From: Cavenderia fasciculata
Taxonomy: Eukaryota > Evosea > Eumycetozoa > Acytosteliales > Cavenderiaceae
Length of the DNA: 64,000 nucleotides
Assembly (NCBI RefSeq): GCF_000203815.1
Contig: NW_004457723.1
Span: forward strand, 372,001 to 436,000
Direction: 5' to 3'
Shown in pieces: positions 21,750-33,052 of this stretch; positions within the stretch are counted from its first letter, which is position 1, and the number at the start of each line of letters is the position of its first letter. Both the position numbers and the translations under genes were made by a program. Under the pieces are notes generated by a model, which saw only the letters and a program-made list of their open reading frames with translations, had not been told where the DNA came from and searched no databases.

Positions 21750-22885
21750 TTAGACTTTAAAAACTTCGATATCTTCAACTATGAATGTAGTGCTGCTGGT
21801 AAATGTTTGACTACCCAATCCAGTGGTATCAGTGTAGCTACGTGGGAAGCCAATAGTATTGGTTGGCGTTGTAGGGTTGCCAGAGACTACTATATCACTA
21901 ACTCCAAATATGGGTCCTGCGTGAGCTGATCCTCGAACATATTGGTATACTCCAAATCCCATCTGTCTTCCTAAATATCTTGTAGGAGCCAATCCTTGCT
22001 TGTTGACGATTGTGAAAATAAAACATGATGAGTCTCCATAATAGCTTCCATTTAAATTCCAATCCTGACTATTGTAACCACCAAATACATTACCATCATG
22101 TGCTTTGATCAATGTAATGGTCTTACCTTTTCCATTACAACATCTGTGGAAAGCTGGCGAATCAAATCCATCTCTTGAACCCTAATGAATCAAATTATTT
22201 TATATTAATATTAATAGTATTTATCTTCACTTTTTGGATCCGCATACCTTGTACAATAAAGTATAGTTTTGTTTTGATCCAATCCAATCATTGATCAATT
22301 CAAAATGTGACAGTTCAATCAATGTAGATGGTGAGGGTGGCAGAGGTAAATCGATTTTATAGAATTTCATTTCTCTTTCAACCTCTGATTTGACCTCCTT
22401 TGGAATGACATTAATATCACCATCACGAAGATAATTTAAAATGTACTTGAAATTTGATCCATCTCTAAAAAAAAAGAATAAATAATAAAAATAATAAAAT
22501 AGAATGATTTAAATAATCTATATTTACAATCAATCTTTCTTTTAAATACTATACAAACATACCTATCAATAAAGAATGTATTTGTGGTATCAGTCATTGG
22601 TTTAATATCAGCTTCACCAGACAACATTACATCAAAATAAGTTCCTTTGATACGTGTTAGAGTTGCTTTGGTCGTTTGGAATTTCTTTCCTCCAATATTG
22701 AGTGTGATTGGATCTGAAATCATGGTAGCATCAATAATCTTTTTAATTTCATTGATTTTTGTTCTTGTTGCCTCTAAATTACCAATCTCCTCATTTAATT
22801 GATTTTGTTCATCTTTGAAATATCCTTCTAAATCCTTTAATAAGGATACAATCTGTTTTGCTGTTGTTTGTGTTTTATCTAACAT
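21750..22885 (-). CDS. BTB(KCTD-type)-TLDc protein, array copy A
   Basis: Three exons: 22563-22885, 22248-22464 and 21750-22181 (introns 98 and 66 bp), giving 323 residues. Residues 1-55 are a coiled coil (QIVSLLKDLEGYFKDEQNQL). Residues 58-150 are a potassium-channel-T1/KCTD-type BTB domain (ITLNIGGKKFQT, TYFDVMLSGE, FFIDRDGSNFKYILNYLRDG). Residues 165-320 are a TLDc domain (GSRDGFDSPAFHRCCNGKGK, VFGGYNSQDWN, SCFIFTIVNKQG). BTB modules oligomerise or recruit Cullin3; TLDc proteins of other families bind V-ATPase or act in oxidation resistance. The substrate is unknown. It is one of four tandem paralogues and carries an unusual CC in the TLDc start. Confidence 0.9.
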
Positions 22886-23063
22886 TTTACTTTATCTCTA
22901 TCTATCTCTAGTCAGTGAGTAAATATTAATATTATGAAAAATTTGAAAAAGAATAATTTTGAGTTCAAACAACCATCACACTCTCTCTCTCTCCAACCCC
23001 CACATTTAATCTCTCAGATTAGTAATAATTAATTTTGTTATAATATTATACATTTTGGTTATT

Positions 23064-24210
23064 TTATTTATTAATATGGGTGGCTACAAAAACTTCAATC
23101 TCTTCAACTTTGAATGTAGTAGTGCTGGTAAATGCTCGGTATCCCAATCCAGTTGTATCTGAATAGTTACGAGGGAAGCCAATCATATTGCTTAGTGTTG
23201 TAGGGTTGCCAGATATAATAATATCATTAGTTCCAAATATTGGCCCTGCTTGTGCTGATCCTTGAATATTTTGGAATCCAAAGTGAGCTGGAAACTTTGT
23301 AGAAGCCAAACCTTCTTGTTTGTTGATTATTGTGAATAGAAAACATGATCCGTCACCATAATATTGTCCATTGGAATTCCAAGACTGACTATTGTAACCA
23401 CCAAATATATTGCCATCACCTGATTTAATCAATGTAATGGTTTTACCCTTTCCATCACACTTTTGATGGAAATTTGATGCTTCAAATCCATCTCTTGAAC
23501 CCTTAATTGTGAATGAAATCATATTAGAATAATAGTGTTTAGTTATCAATATTATTATGCTCTCTTGATTAATTGTTTCATACCTTGTATAATAAAGCAA
23601 AACTATGTTTAATTCCAATCCAATTATTGATCAGTTCAAAATGTGATTCTTCAATCAAAGTAGATGGTGAAGGTGGTATAGGTGGCAGAGGTAAATCGAT
23701 TTTATAGAATTTCATTTCTCTTTCAACCTCTGATTTGACCTCCTTTGGAATGACATTGATATCACCATCACGAAGATAATTTAATATGTATTTGAAATTT
23801 GATCCATCTCTAAATAAGAAAGAATATGAATAAAATGATCGTTTAATATTAATGATGATCATTAAAACGACTATACAACAAACATACCTATCAATAAAGA
23901 ATGTATTTGTGGTATCGGCTATTGGTTTGATATTAACTTCACCAGACAACATTACATCAAAGTAGGTTCCTTTGATACGTGTTAGAGTTGCTTTGGAGGT
24001 TTGAAATTTCTTTCCTCCAATGTTTAGTGTGATTGGATCTGCAATCATTGTATCATCTATAATCTTTTTAATTTCATTGACCTTGGTTCTTCTTACTTCT
24101 AAACCATCAATCTCTTCTTTTAATTGATTTTGTTCATCATTGAAATATCCTTCTAAATCCTTTAATAAGGATACAATCTGTTTTGCTGTTGTTTGTGTTT
24201 TATCTAACAT
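23064..24210 (-). CDS. BTB(KCTD-type)-TLDc protein, array copy B
   Basis: Three exons: 23888-24210, 23584-23809 and 23064-23501, giving 328 residues. Intron positions and phases match copy A; intron 2 is 82 bp and ends in TTAAG. The coiled coil, BTB (ADPITLNIGGKKFQTSKATL) and TLDc (DGFEASNFHQKCDGKGK, IFGGYNSQSWNSNGQYYGDG) are intact. A three-residue insert (IPP) lies in the Pro-rich linker between BTB and TLDc. The tail ends ATHINK, longer than in copy A. Exon 1 is 323 nt in all four copies, showing strong conservation of the coiled coil and BTB half. Confidence 0.9.
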
Positions 24211-24446
24211 TTTACTCTATCTATCTATCTATCTGTCTATTAAAGTATTGTTAGCTCTCTCTCTGGTCACAATGAAATGAATAAATTTGTTGATGGAAAA
24301 ATCTCAGATCCAAAAAAAAATGGGTATATTAGTATTTATTAATAATTATTATAATTATTATTATTAATATTTATTTGTTTGTAATCATATATATAAAAGT
24401 AAAAAAAAAATCAAGTTTTGATACATGTTTATTATCAGTTTTGGTA

Positions 24447-25594
24447 TCAATGTACAAATAAATTGGCAGCATAAACTTCAATATCTACAACTTTGAATGG
24501 AGTAGAGCTGGTAAATGTTCGATTACCCAATCTAGTGGTATCTGAATAGCTATAAGGGAAACTAATAATATTGGATAGGGTGGTAGGGGCGCCGGAGATG
24601 ATAATGTCACCGTCCCCAAATATGGGACCCTGTGCTGCTCGAGTATGATTGGCTACTCTTGGAAACTTTTTCTTGTGGAGATAGGTAGCTGGATACTTTG
24701 TAGGCGTCAATCCTTGTTTGTTGATGATTGTGAAAAGGAAACCTGAGCCAACAAAGTTATTTTTTGAGTATGGATTTACAGACAGATCATTATCGTAACC
24801 ACCAAATACATTACCATCATCTGATTTGATCAATGTAACGGTTGGACCCTTTCCATCACACTTTTGATGGAAATGTAATGGCTCAAATCCATCTATTGAA
24901 CCCTTTGAGTTAACTCGGTATTAATAGTCAATAATAATAATAATAATAATATTTTTTGAATAATAAATAATATTTACCTTGTACAATAAAGTATAGTTTT
25001 GTTTTGATCCAATCCAATTATCGATCAATTCAAAATGAGATGATTCAATCAATGTTGATGACGAAGGTGGTAGAGGTAAATCAATATTATAGAATTTCAT
25101 TTCTCTTTCAACCTCTAATTTGACCTCTTTTGGTATGACATTGATATCACCGTCACGAAGATAATTTAAAATGTATTTGAAATTTGATCCATCTCTAAAT
25201 TTAAATAATGATGATAATCATTCATTAATTAAAAGATATAGATATAGAGGGATAACAATTATGTAACATACCTATCAATAAAGAATGTGTTTGGTTCACC
25301 TGTCATTGGTTTGATATTAACTTCACCAGACAACATTATATCAAAGTAGGTTCCTTTGATACGTGTTAGAGTTGCTTTGGAGGTTTGAAATTTCTTTCCT
25401 CCAATATTGAGTGTGATTGGATCTGTAATCATAGACACATCAAAGACCTTTTTAATTTCATTGATCTTAGATCTTGCTTCTTCTAAATCACCAATCTCTT
25501 CTTTTAATTGATTTTGTTCATCATTGAAATATCCTTCTAAATCTTTTAATAAAGATACAATCTGTCTTGTTGTTGTTTGTGTTTTATCTAACAT
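24447..25594 (-). CDS. BTB(KCTD-type)-TLDc protein, array copy C
   Basis: Three exons: 25272-25594, 24978-25194 and 24447-24902, giving 331 residues. The BTB half is nearly the same as in copies B and D. The TLDc domain is the most divergent of the array: the GGYNSQSW motif becomes GGYDNDLSVNPYSKNN, and the loop before GPIFG gains a basic stretch, LHKKKFPRVANHTRAAQ. GSIDGFEPLHFHQKCDGKG opens the domain. Divergence limited to surface loops suggests altered partner binding rather than decay, because the frame is open throughout. Confidence 0.9.
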
Positions 25595-25600
25595 TTCAAC

Positions 25601-25631
<31 letters not shown>

Positions 25632-25809
25632 CACTATAGTCAATGAATAAATAATAGGTACTACCTCTAGATGATTAAGAAGTACAACAAAAATGAATGA
25701 ATCAACAAACAACCTCTGCTTCTCCAATCCCAATAATTAAAGTGGCAAAAATAAATCTTAGGTATTGAAAACAATTAATTAATTGACGACTATTTATTTA
25801 TTTTACAGT

Positions 25810-26888
25810 TTAGTTTGTAGTGACTTCAAAAACCTCTATATCTTCAACTATGAATGTATCATCGCCCGTAAATGTACGACTACCCAATCCAGTGGTATCT
25901 GTGTAGGTAGAAGGGAAACTAATACTATTGTCTTGAAGGGTAGGGTTGTTTGCGATTATAATATCACTAATTCCAAATATGGGTCCAAAAGTTGATGATC
26001 CCTGGACATAGTGGTACGGTCCATACCTATCATCATGGTTGCTAGGGAGGTCGATAGCTGGATACTTTGTAGGTTTCAATCCTTGTTTGTTGATGATTGT
26101 GAAAAGGAAACATTTAGGGTCACCACAAGTTTGTCCATTTGAATCCCAATCTTGACTATTGTAACCACCAAATACATTACCATCACTAGATTTAATCAGT
26201 GTAATAGATTTACCCTTTTCATCACAATGTTTATGGAAACTTGTTGCATCAAGTCCATCTCTTGAACCCTTGTACAATAAAGTATAATTTTGTTTTGATC
26301 CAATCCAATTATCGACCAATTCAAAATGTGATAGTTCAATCAATGTTGATGGTGAAGATGGTGGTATATGTAAATCTATTTTATAGAACTTCATTTCTCT
26401 TTCAACCTCTGATTTGACCTCCTCACATTTTGGAATGACATTAATATCACCATCACGAAGATAATTTAAAATGTATTTGAAATTTGATCCATCTCTAAAA
26501 ATTAATAATAATGATAATCATTCATTAATTAAAAGATATAGAGGTATAACAATTATATAACATACCTATCAATAAAGAATGTATTTGGGGCACCAGTCAT
26601 TGGTTTAATATTAGCTTCACCAGACAACATTATATCAAAGTAAGTTCCTTTGATACGTGTTAGAGTTGCTTTGGAGGTTTGAAATATTGTTCCTCCAATA
26701 TTGAGTGTGATTGGATCTGTAATCATAGAGACATCTATAATCTTTTTAATATCATTGATTTTAGATCTTGTTACTTCAAAACCATCAATCTCTTCTTTTA
26801 ATTGATTTTGCTCATCAATATAACAACCCTCCAATTCTTTAATTAAAGATAATATCTGTCTTGTTATTGTTTGTGTTTTATCTAACAT
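25810..26888 (-). CDS. BTB(KCTD-type)-TLDc protein, array copy D, lacking intron 2
   Basis: Two exons, 26566-26888 and 25810-26494, giving 335 residues from the ATG shared with the paralogues. Intron 1 is kept. Intron 2 is absent: LLYKGSRDGLDATSFH is encoded without a break where copies A, B and C have 66-82 bp introns. The sequence at the junction is exact, so the intron was precisely lost here or gained in the others. BTB shows TIFQT for KKFQT, and the linker has two extra residues (PKCEEVK). TLDc has GGYNSQDWDSNGQ and a longer loop before the GPIFG motif. Confidence 0.9.
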
Positions 26889-27093
26889 TTTTATCAACTA
26901 TGTACTGTAACTTGTTGTACAATGAAACTAGATAAACATAAAAGTAATTGAAGATCAAAGAGATATTTGTTTTTTTGTTTTAAAAAGGAATCTATTTTAT
27001 TTTATTTTATTTTATAGACCAGGCGATGATATTATTAGCAAAAAAAATGGTATGTTGCATTGTATGTTATTAATTATTATTATTATTTATTAC

Positions 27094-27125
<32 letters not shown>

Positions 27126-27131
27126 GAGTTT

Positions 27132-28932
27132 TTAGAATGGAGATTGTTTCTTGGTCGCTTGGAAGCTATGGATTCTTGCCTCTACTTCTGGACGGAAATG
27201 ACGAAGTAAACCTTGGATTGGCCAAGCAGCTAAAATTAAATAAAAAAAAACAATAAATTATAAATATTTATCTCTTTTTCAAAAAGTCTATGTATACTAT
27301 TATTATTATTTTATATGTTACATACCAGCATCACCAAGAGCACAAATAGTATGACCTTCAACTTGACGAGTAATTTCTTCCAACATATCAATTTCATCGA
27401 GTTTGGCATCACCAGTGACGAGTCTTTCCATGACATCCCACATCCAACCAGTACCTTCACGACATGGAGTGCATTGTCCACAACTCTCATGCTTATAGAA
27501 CTTTGATAAACGTGCAATAGCACCAACAATATCTGTTGATTTGTCCATAACTGTAACAGCTGCTGTTCCAAGACCTGATCTAACTCTTCTCAAATCATCA
27601 AAGTCCATTCTAAAAAATAAATAATAATTAATATTTGTTTGTCTTTTTTTATCTTTTTCTTTTGTCTTTTTGTTTTTCTTTGTCTTACAAAACTTCATTA
27701 CAAATATCCTTTGGAAGGACAGGGACAGAAGAACCACCTGGAATGATACCAAGTAAATTATCCCAACCACCAATGACACCACCGCAATGCTTATCGATTA
27801 ATTCACGAAGTGGAATACTCATCTCCTCTTCAACTGTGCAAGGATTATTAACATGACCAGAAATACAGAATAATTTAGTACCAGAATTCTTTGGTCTACC
27901 AAAACCAGCAAACCATGCTCCTCCACTAAAACAAATTAAAATAATAATATAAATTGATTAATACAATACTCTGTTTGTTTTTGTTTGTTTTTGATTTAAT
28001 TTTACCGTCTAAGAATAGTTGGAGCAACAGCAACAGTTTCAACATTGGTAACAGTGGTAGGACAACCATAGAGACCAGCCATAGCTGGGAAGGGTGGTTT
28101 AAGACGTGGCTTTCCTTGCTTGCCTTCTAAACTTTCAATGAGGGCAGTTTCTTCACCACAAATGTAGGCACCGGCACCACGGTGAACGTAGCAATCAAAC
28201 TTGTAACCGGTTCCACAGGCATTCTCACCGAGATAGCCAGCCTTGTAAGCCTCTGCGATGGCCTGTTCCATGACCTTGGCTTCGAGATGGAATTCACCTC
28301 TAATATAAATGTAAGCTGCGCATGCACGCATGGCAAAACCAGCAACCAAACAACCTTCGATCAACTTGTGTGGGTCGTGACGCATAATCTCTCTGTCCTT
28401 GCAAGTGCCTGGTTCACCCTCATCGGCATTGATCACCAAATATTGTGGACGTCCAGTCGATTGCTTTGGCATAAACGACCATTTCAAACCTGATGGGAAA
28501 CCTGCTCCTCCTCTACCTCTTAATCCAGATGCCATCATCTCTTTAATAATCCAATCTTTTCCTTTACCAATAAGATCTTTTGTTCTATACCAATCTCCCT
28601 AAATAATAGTAATAGTAAAAAGTAAAAGTAAAAGTAGATACATATATATGTTAGATTGTGTGTTTAACGTGTACAACATGTGATATATAATATATCGTAT
28701 TCTTTCTTTCTTTCTTTCATACTCTTGCAATAGCACCTTTCAAGTAAACATCATGTTCACCATAGAGATTAGTAAAGATACGATCTTTATCTTTGAGACC
28801 ACCGTATGAACGAACGGTAGCATCTGAAACTTGTTGTTGAACGGTCGAGTAGTTGGCTACACCAATCAATGAACTGATGCCACTGACCGTTGATTGTTTT
28901 GGTACTAATTTACAAAGTTGATTGACTAACAT
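27132..28932 (-). CDS. ndufv1: NADH dehydrogenase (ubiquinone) flavoprotein 1, mitochondrial complex I
   Basis: Five exons: 28723-28932, 28006-28598, 27689-27925, 27326-27609 and 27132-27229, giving 473 residues, the usual length for the 51 kDa subunit. The N-terminus ([18 protein letters not shown]...YST) looks like a mitochondrial targeting peptide. The NADH-binding Gly-rich segment [16 protein letters not shown] and the FMN region ([33 protein letters not shown]) are intact. The 4Fe-4S cluster N3 motif [12 protein letters not shown] plus the later Cys in [14 protein letters not shown] are present. It accepts electrons from NADH in the matrix arm of complex I. All key residues are seen. Confidence 0.97.
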
Positions 28933-29707
28933 AGTTCTTCTCTATCTCTATATGATGCTCTATATCTAATCTAATCTATGAAAAGAAACAGATGATGATG
29001 AAGCAAACAATGAACAGAGTACTCTTAATTCAGTCGAGAACTATCTATGAAAAATGTTGGTAGAAAGTGAATGATCACAGCTCACTCAACAAAAAAAAAA
29101 AAAATGAAAAAAAAAAGGTGGGGGTCTATACGTTCAAAGTACCGCCATGTCTGTTTTCATTCTACCAGAATACTATAATCCCCTTTTTCATTAATAACCT
29201 TATTTATATCTTCAAGAAGATTATGAATATTGTTATTGTTTGTTTTTATTATTTATTATTTCCTTTCTTTTTCAAAAAAATAAACATATGTATTATTATC
29301 CCTTGTCCTGGGTGATGGTTGGTCTCTCTCTCTCTCCCATGATCCCCCATCATTCTATCCTTCCTTCTTTTCATTCTAAACTATTATCTTTTGAGTGAGG
29401 GATGGTTAAATGTGACGAATGTTTACTACTTTAACTTTCGTGTTTGTGTTTTAAAAAAATATCAAAAAAGAGGGTGGTGGAAGCCTAAAGGTGGCTTTCG
29501 TAGATGATTGGTAGCCAACCACCGATCAACGTTGGTGGCGTTGTTTGTGGTTGGCACGAAAAAAGGATTTTTTGACGTTTTTTCTTTTTTTTTTTTTTTG
29601 GTCTCCGAATCGAAGAATATAAAATATCATCCACTCTCATTTCATAATCTCATCATTATTTATTTTATTACTTTTAGTTTAAAAGACAGATACACAATTA
29701 TATCATC
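28933..29707. other. Divergent intergenic region with GC-rich inverted repeats
   Basis: Lies between the starts of ndufv1 (minus) and the GPI-type gene (plus). AAGCC/GGCTT (29481-29485, 29493-29497) and GCCAACCAC/GTGGTTGGC (29514-29522, 29547-29555) form two adjacent inverted repeats in a GC-rich patch, 150-230 bp before the plus-strand ATG. A or T homopolymers flank it. No gene is recognised. Confidence 0.55.
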
Positions 29708-30509
29708 ATGTACATGAAATCAATCATTGTTTTCCTTTTCGCCGCTTTTGCTCTTGCAACTGCCGCCAATTGTAAGTAACAACAATCACAAAAAACAAAA
29801 AAGAGAATCACAACACACAAATTATTGTTATTGTTTTGTGATATATGTGATATATGATATTATTTCGATCGATTGTATTTAGATAGGGATATTTATTCTA
29901 ATATTAATTAATTATCCTCTTTTATTTTTATTTTTATTAGCATACACCAACTTTGCAGGAACATTTGAAGTTGCATCACTTCCAACTGACGCACAAGCAT
30001 CAGCTCAAGCTTTGAGTGGAGGAGCTACTGCCACTTTTGAAGATGATGGATCATCTTATACAATCTCTTACAAGATCTCTTTCAACACTACCACTGCCGA
30101 CTTTACCGCTGCCAATATTACTGGCATCTCTGTATTCAATCCATCTGCCCCAGGTACCGTTCCATCCGGTGTAACTGGCACTGCCATCCCACTCGCCATG
30201 AACGGTACTGGTATCACAGTCAACGGTCTTAACTTCCAAGCTGTCGGTAGTTTCGTTGTTGGTAACCCAACCTACTCTGTCGTCAAGCAACAAGTCCAAA
30301 AAGTTGCCAACGCCGACTCTACTGCTCAATTCTTTGTTGTCGTCTACTATGGTGGTAATGCTACCTCTGATCCAGTCCCAGCCTCCCGTTCCCAACTCAA
30401 ATGGGAAAACAATGATGCTCCAGCTGGTTCCGACTCTGGTGACTCTTCCAAGGTTGCCATCTCTTTCGGTCTTGTATTATTATCATCAGTCTTTGCTTTA
30501 TTATTCTAA
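29708..30509 (+). CDS. Small secreted protein, probably GPI-anchored
   Basis: Two exons, 29708-29771 and 29941-30509, give 210 residues. Residues 1-20 form a signal peptide (MYMKSIIVFLFAAFALATAA). The mature part is strand-rich, Thr/Val/Asn-rich and has several N-glycosylation sequons, with FVVVYYGGNATSDPVPASRSQLKW near the end in two parts. The C-terminus has a Ser/Gly/Asp spacer (PAGSDSGDSS) and a hydrophobic tail (AISFGLVLLSSVFALLF), the layout of a GPI signal. Its codons are rich in C-ending synonyms compared with its neighbours, which suggests high expression. A CHRD-like fold is possible, but no family is recognised. Confidence 0.85.
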
Positions 30510-31370
30510 ATCAACAAATCAATAAATCAAACAAACAAAACAAATATCTATAAATATCCACCTTTTTTTTTATATTTAATATATAAATATATCCCCTTAA
30601 TTTTATTCGATGCATTGCATTGGATATGGATATCCCAAAGTTTAAATTAAAAATTAATTAATGTTCCCAAAGAAGACAAACATGGTATATTTTTTTTAAA
30701 AGAGAGTGTTGGGAATTTTGAAGTCTGACCTTCTTTTTTTTTTTTTTTTTTGTATCTCTCTCACTCAATCATTTTGTAGAAGCAAAGAGAGATGGATGTA
30801 TAATATTAATATTTTTTATTCAATGTTGGATAAAAAAGGAAGGTAGTGACGTTTGAGATCACAAACAAAAAAAAACGTAAACTCTAGTCCTTTTAGATAT
30901 TTTTGTGAATGCTTGAATTCCCGTCAATGGTGAGAGATCTGTCCTGACTTGAAACCTCCTTGACTTTTTGTTTTTTTAATTTCGCTTTTTTTTTTTTTAC
31001 TAGCTCCCCCAATTCAGCCCTCTCTGTCGATGGCTGTTGCCGAGAGCCCCACTCTACTGTCTGCTGAAATTCAATGCTTGAACTAGTATTTTAGTTATTA
31101 TTGTTTTCGATAAAGAATATTATATAAATATTTATATATTATACAAGGTTTTTTATTGTTTGTTTAAATCTTTTTTTTGTTTTTTCACACTAGTTCACTC
31201 TTTTTAATACAAATACTACTATAACTTATTTTTAGTTGTACCATTACATTAATAACGAGAAAAAACATCAAAACCTCTATTTAAACATCTATATATTACC
31301 ATTGTTTATTCCTTTTCACCTAGTACACTCTTCTTTTTAAACATATATATAAAAACAATATTTCACAACC
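30510..31370. other. Intergenic with a GC-rich nested inverted repeat
   Basis: 5' region of the desaturase gene. AATTCAGC (31011-31018) and GCTGAAATT (31063-31071) can pair, enclosing CTCTC...GAGAG and GGC-TGTT-GCC, in an island with far more G and C than the flanks. No ORF of note. It could be a structured RNA or a promoter element. The rest is A/T homopolymers. Confidence 0.5.
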
Positions 31371-33052
31371 ATGTCTACTCAGAAAACAAAGCAATATTCA
31401 TGGTCTGAATTGGCCAAGCACAACACTGCTGAAGATTGTTGGGTTGCCGTAGATGGCAAAGTATATGATGTTACCAAGTAAGTAAATATATATATATCAC
31501 ATTCATTGCACAATTACACAGAGATACAGAGATACAGATATATAGTGTGCTAATGGGGCCACACACTAGATATTAAAAAAAACGAAAAAGTATCTTTGCA
31601 CATCCCCCTTTCATCTTTCATTTTTTTTTTTTAAAATAGAGTACTCAAACATTAATTTCTCTCTTTTTAATTTTCTATTTCTATTTTTTTAGATGGGTAA
31701 ATCAACATCCAGGAGGATCAGATATTATTTTATATTCATCAGGTAGAGATGTAACCAATTTGTTTGAATCATATCATCCAATGTCTGACAAGCCAGCAGC
31801 CATTCTTGAAAAGTATCACATTGGTACCGTGTCATCGCTCGAGTTCCCCAAGTATGTCGTCAAGAGCAAGTTTTATGACACTCTCAAGGCACGTGTACGC
31901 AAGCACTTTATCGACACTGCCCAAGACCCACAACAATCGGTCGGTGTCGTCAACCGTATCATTTTGGCCTATGTCATTGTCATTTCCGGTTACGTCTTGT
32001 CTCACTATGTTTTCCAAAATTTCTACCTCAACTTTTTATTGGCCATTGTATTTGGTGTCTGTGAAGCCTTGTTTGCCATGCATTTGTTGCATGACGCCTC
32101 TCATTGTGCCGTCGGTCACAACCCAAAGGTCTGGAAGTGGTTGGGTGCCAGCTTTGACTTTGTCATTGGTGGTTCCTTCTTTGCCTGGATCCATCAACAC
32201 GTCCTCGGTCATCACCTCTACACCAACGTCCGTGGTGCCGATCCAGACGTTGGAGACGGTGAAATCGACTTCCGTGTCATCACTCCATACCAACAACGTC
32301 TCTGGTATCACAAGTATCAACATATCTATGCCCCTTTACTTTATGGTTTATATCCATTCAAAACTAGAATTCAAGTAAATAGAAAAAAAACAAAAAAAAA
32401 CAAAAAAATCTAAAGTACTCATTATTTTTTTTTCTTTTATTTATTTCTTTATTTTCTTTTTTAGGATTCAGAATCATTTATTAAAAAGATTAATGGTAGA
32501 ATTAGAGTTTCAGCACCATCAACATTTGATCTTGTAGCTTATATTGTTGGAAAGATTTCATTTATCTTTTTCCGTTTCATTTTGCCACTCCAATACATTC
32601 CATACGCCAACTTGATTCCATGTTTTATTATTGCCGAGCTTACCTTTGGTTGGTACTTGACCATCAACTTCCAAGTCAGTCATGTTGCCGAGGACCTCAA
32701 GTTCTTTGCCACTGAAAGCCGTCCCAACGAGCCAACCAACGTCGACGAAGACTGGGCCATCTCTCAAGTAAAGACCACCCAAGACTATGCCAACGGAAGC
32801 CTTTTGGCCAACTATTTCTCTGGTGCTTTGAACCACCAAGTTGTCCACCATCTCTTCCCATCCATCCAACAAGAGTTCCTTCCACAAATCGTCCCAATCC
32901 TCAAGCAAGTCTGCTCAGAGTACAACCTCAAATACAACCATTACGATACTTTTACCGAAGCCATTGGCTCGCACATTAAATACCTTTACAAGATGGGTAA
33001 TGATCCAGATTATGTTCAAATCCCAGTTGGAAATGGTAAAAAGTCAAATTAA
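31371..33052 (+). CDS. Cytochrome b5-fused front-end fatty acid desaturase (delta-5 type)
   Basis: Three exons: 31371-31477, 31693-32374 and 32465-33052, giving 458 residues. The N-terminal cytochrome b5 domain (about 5-85) has haem-ligand motif HPGG and a second His in ESYHPM. The desaturase part has the three His boxes HDASH, HVLGHH and QVVHH; Gln replacing the first His of box 3 is the mark of front-end desaturases. Several hydrophobic segments surround the boxes, so it should sit in the ER membrane. It resembles D. discoideum delta-5 desaturases FadA and FadB (about 464 residues), which act on 16:1 and 18:1 or 18:2 acyl chains. Substrate position is inferred from the family. Many codons end in C, which fits high expression. 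Confidence 0.94.

Noticed and set aside
26889-26897. Start of BTB-TLDc copy D three codons earlier
   Set aside because: That start would be TTG; the ATG at 26888-26886 matches all three paralogues.
30051-30395. Minus-strand open frame of 114 codons
   Set aside because: Lies inside the GPI-type protein exon on the other strand; C-rich codons leave few antisense stops.
32036-32908. Minus-strand open frames inside the desaturase
   Set aside because: Antisense shadows of C-ending codon use in a conserved gene.
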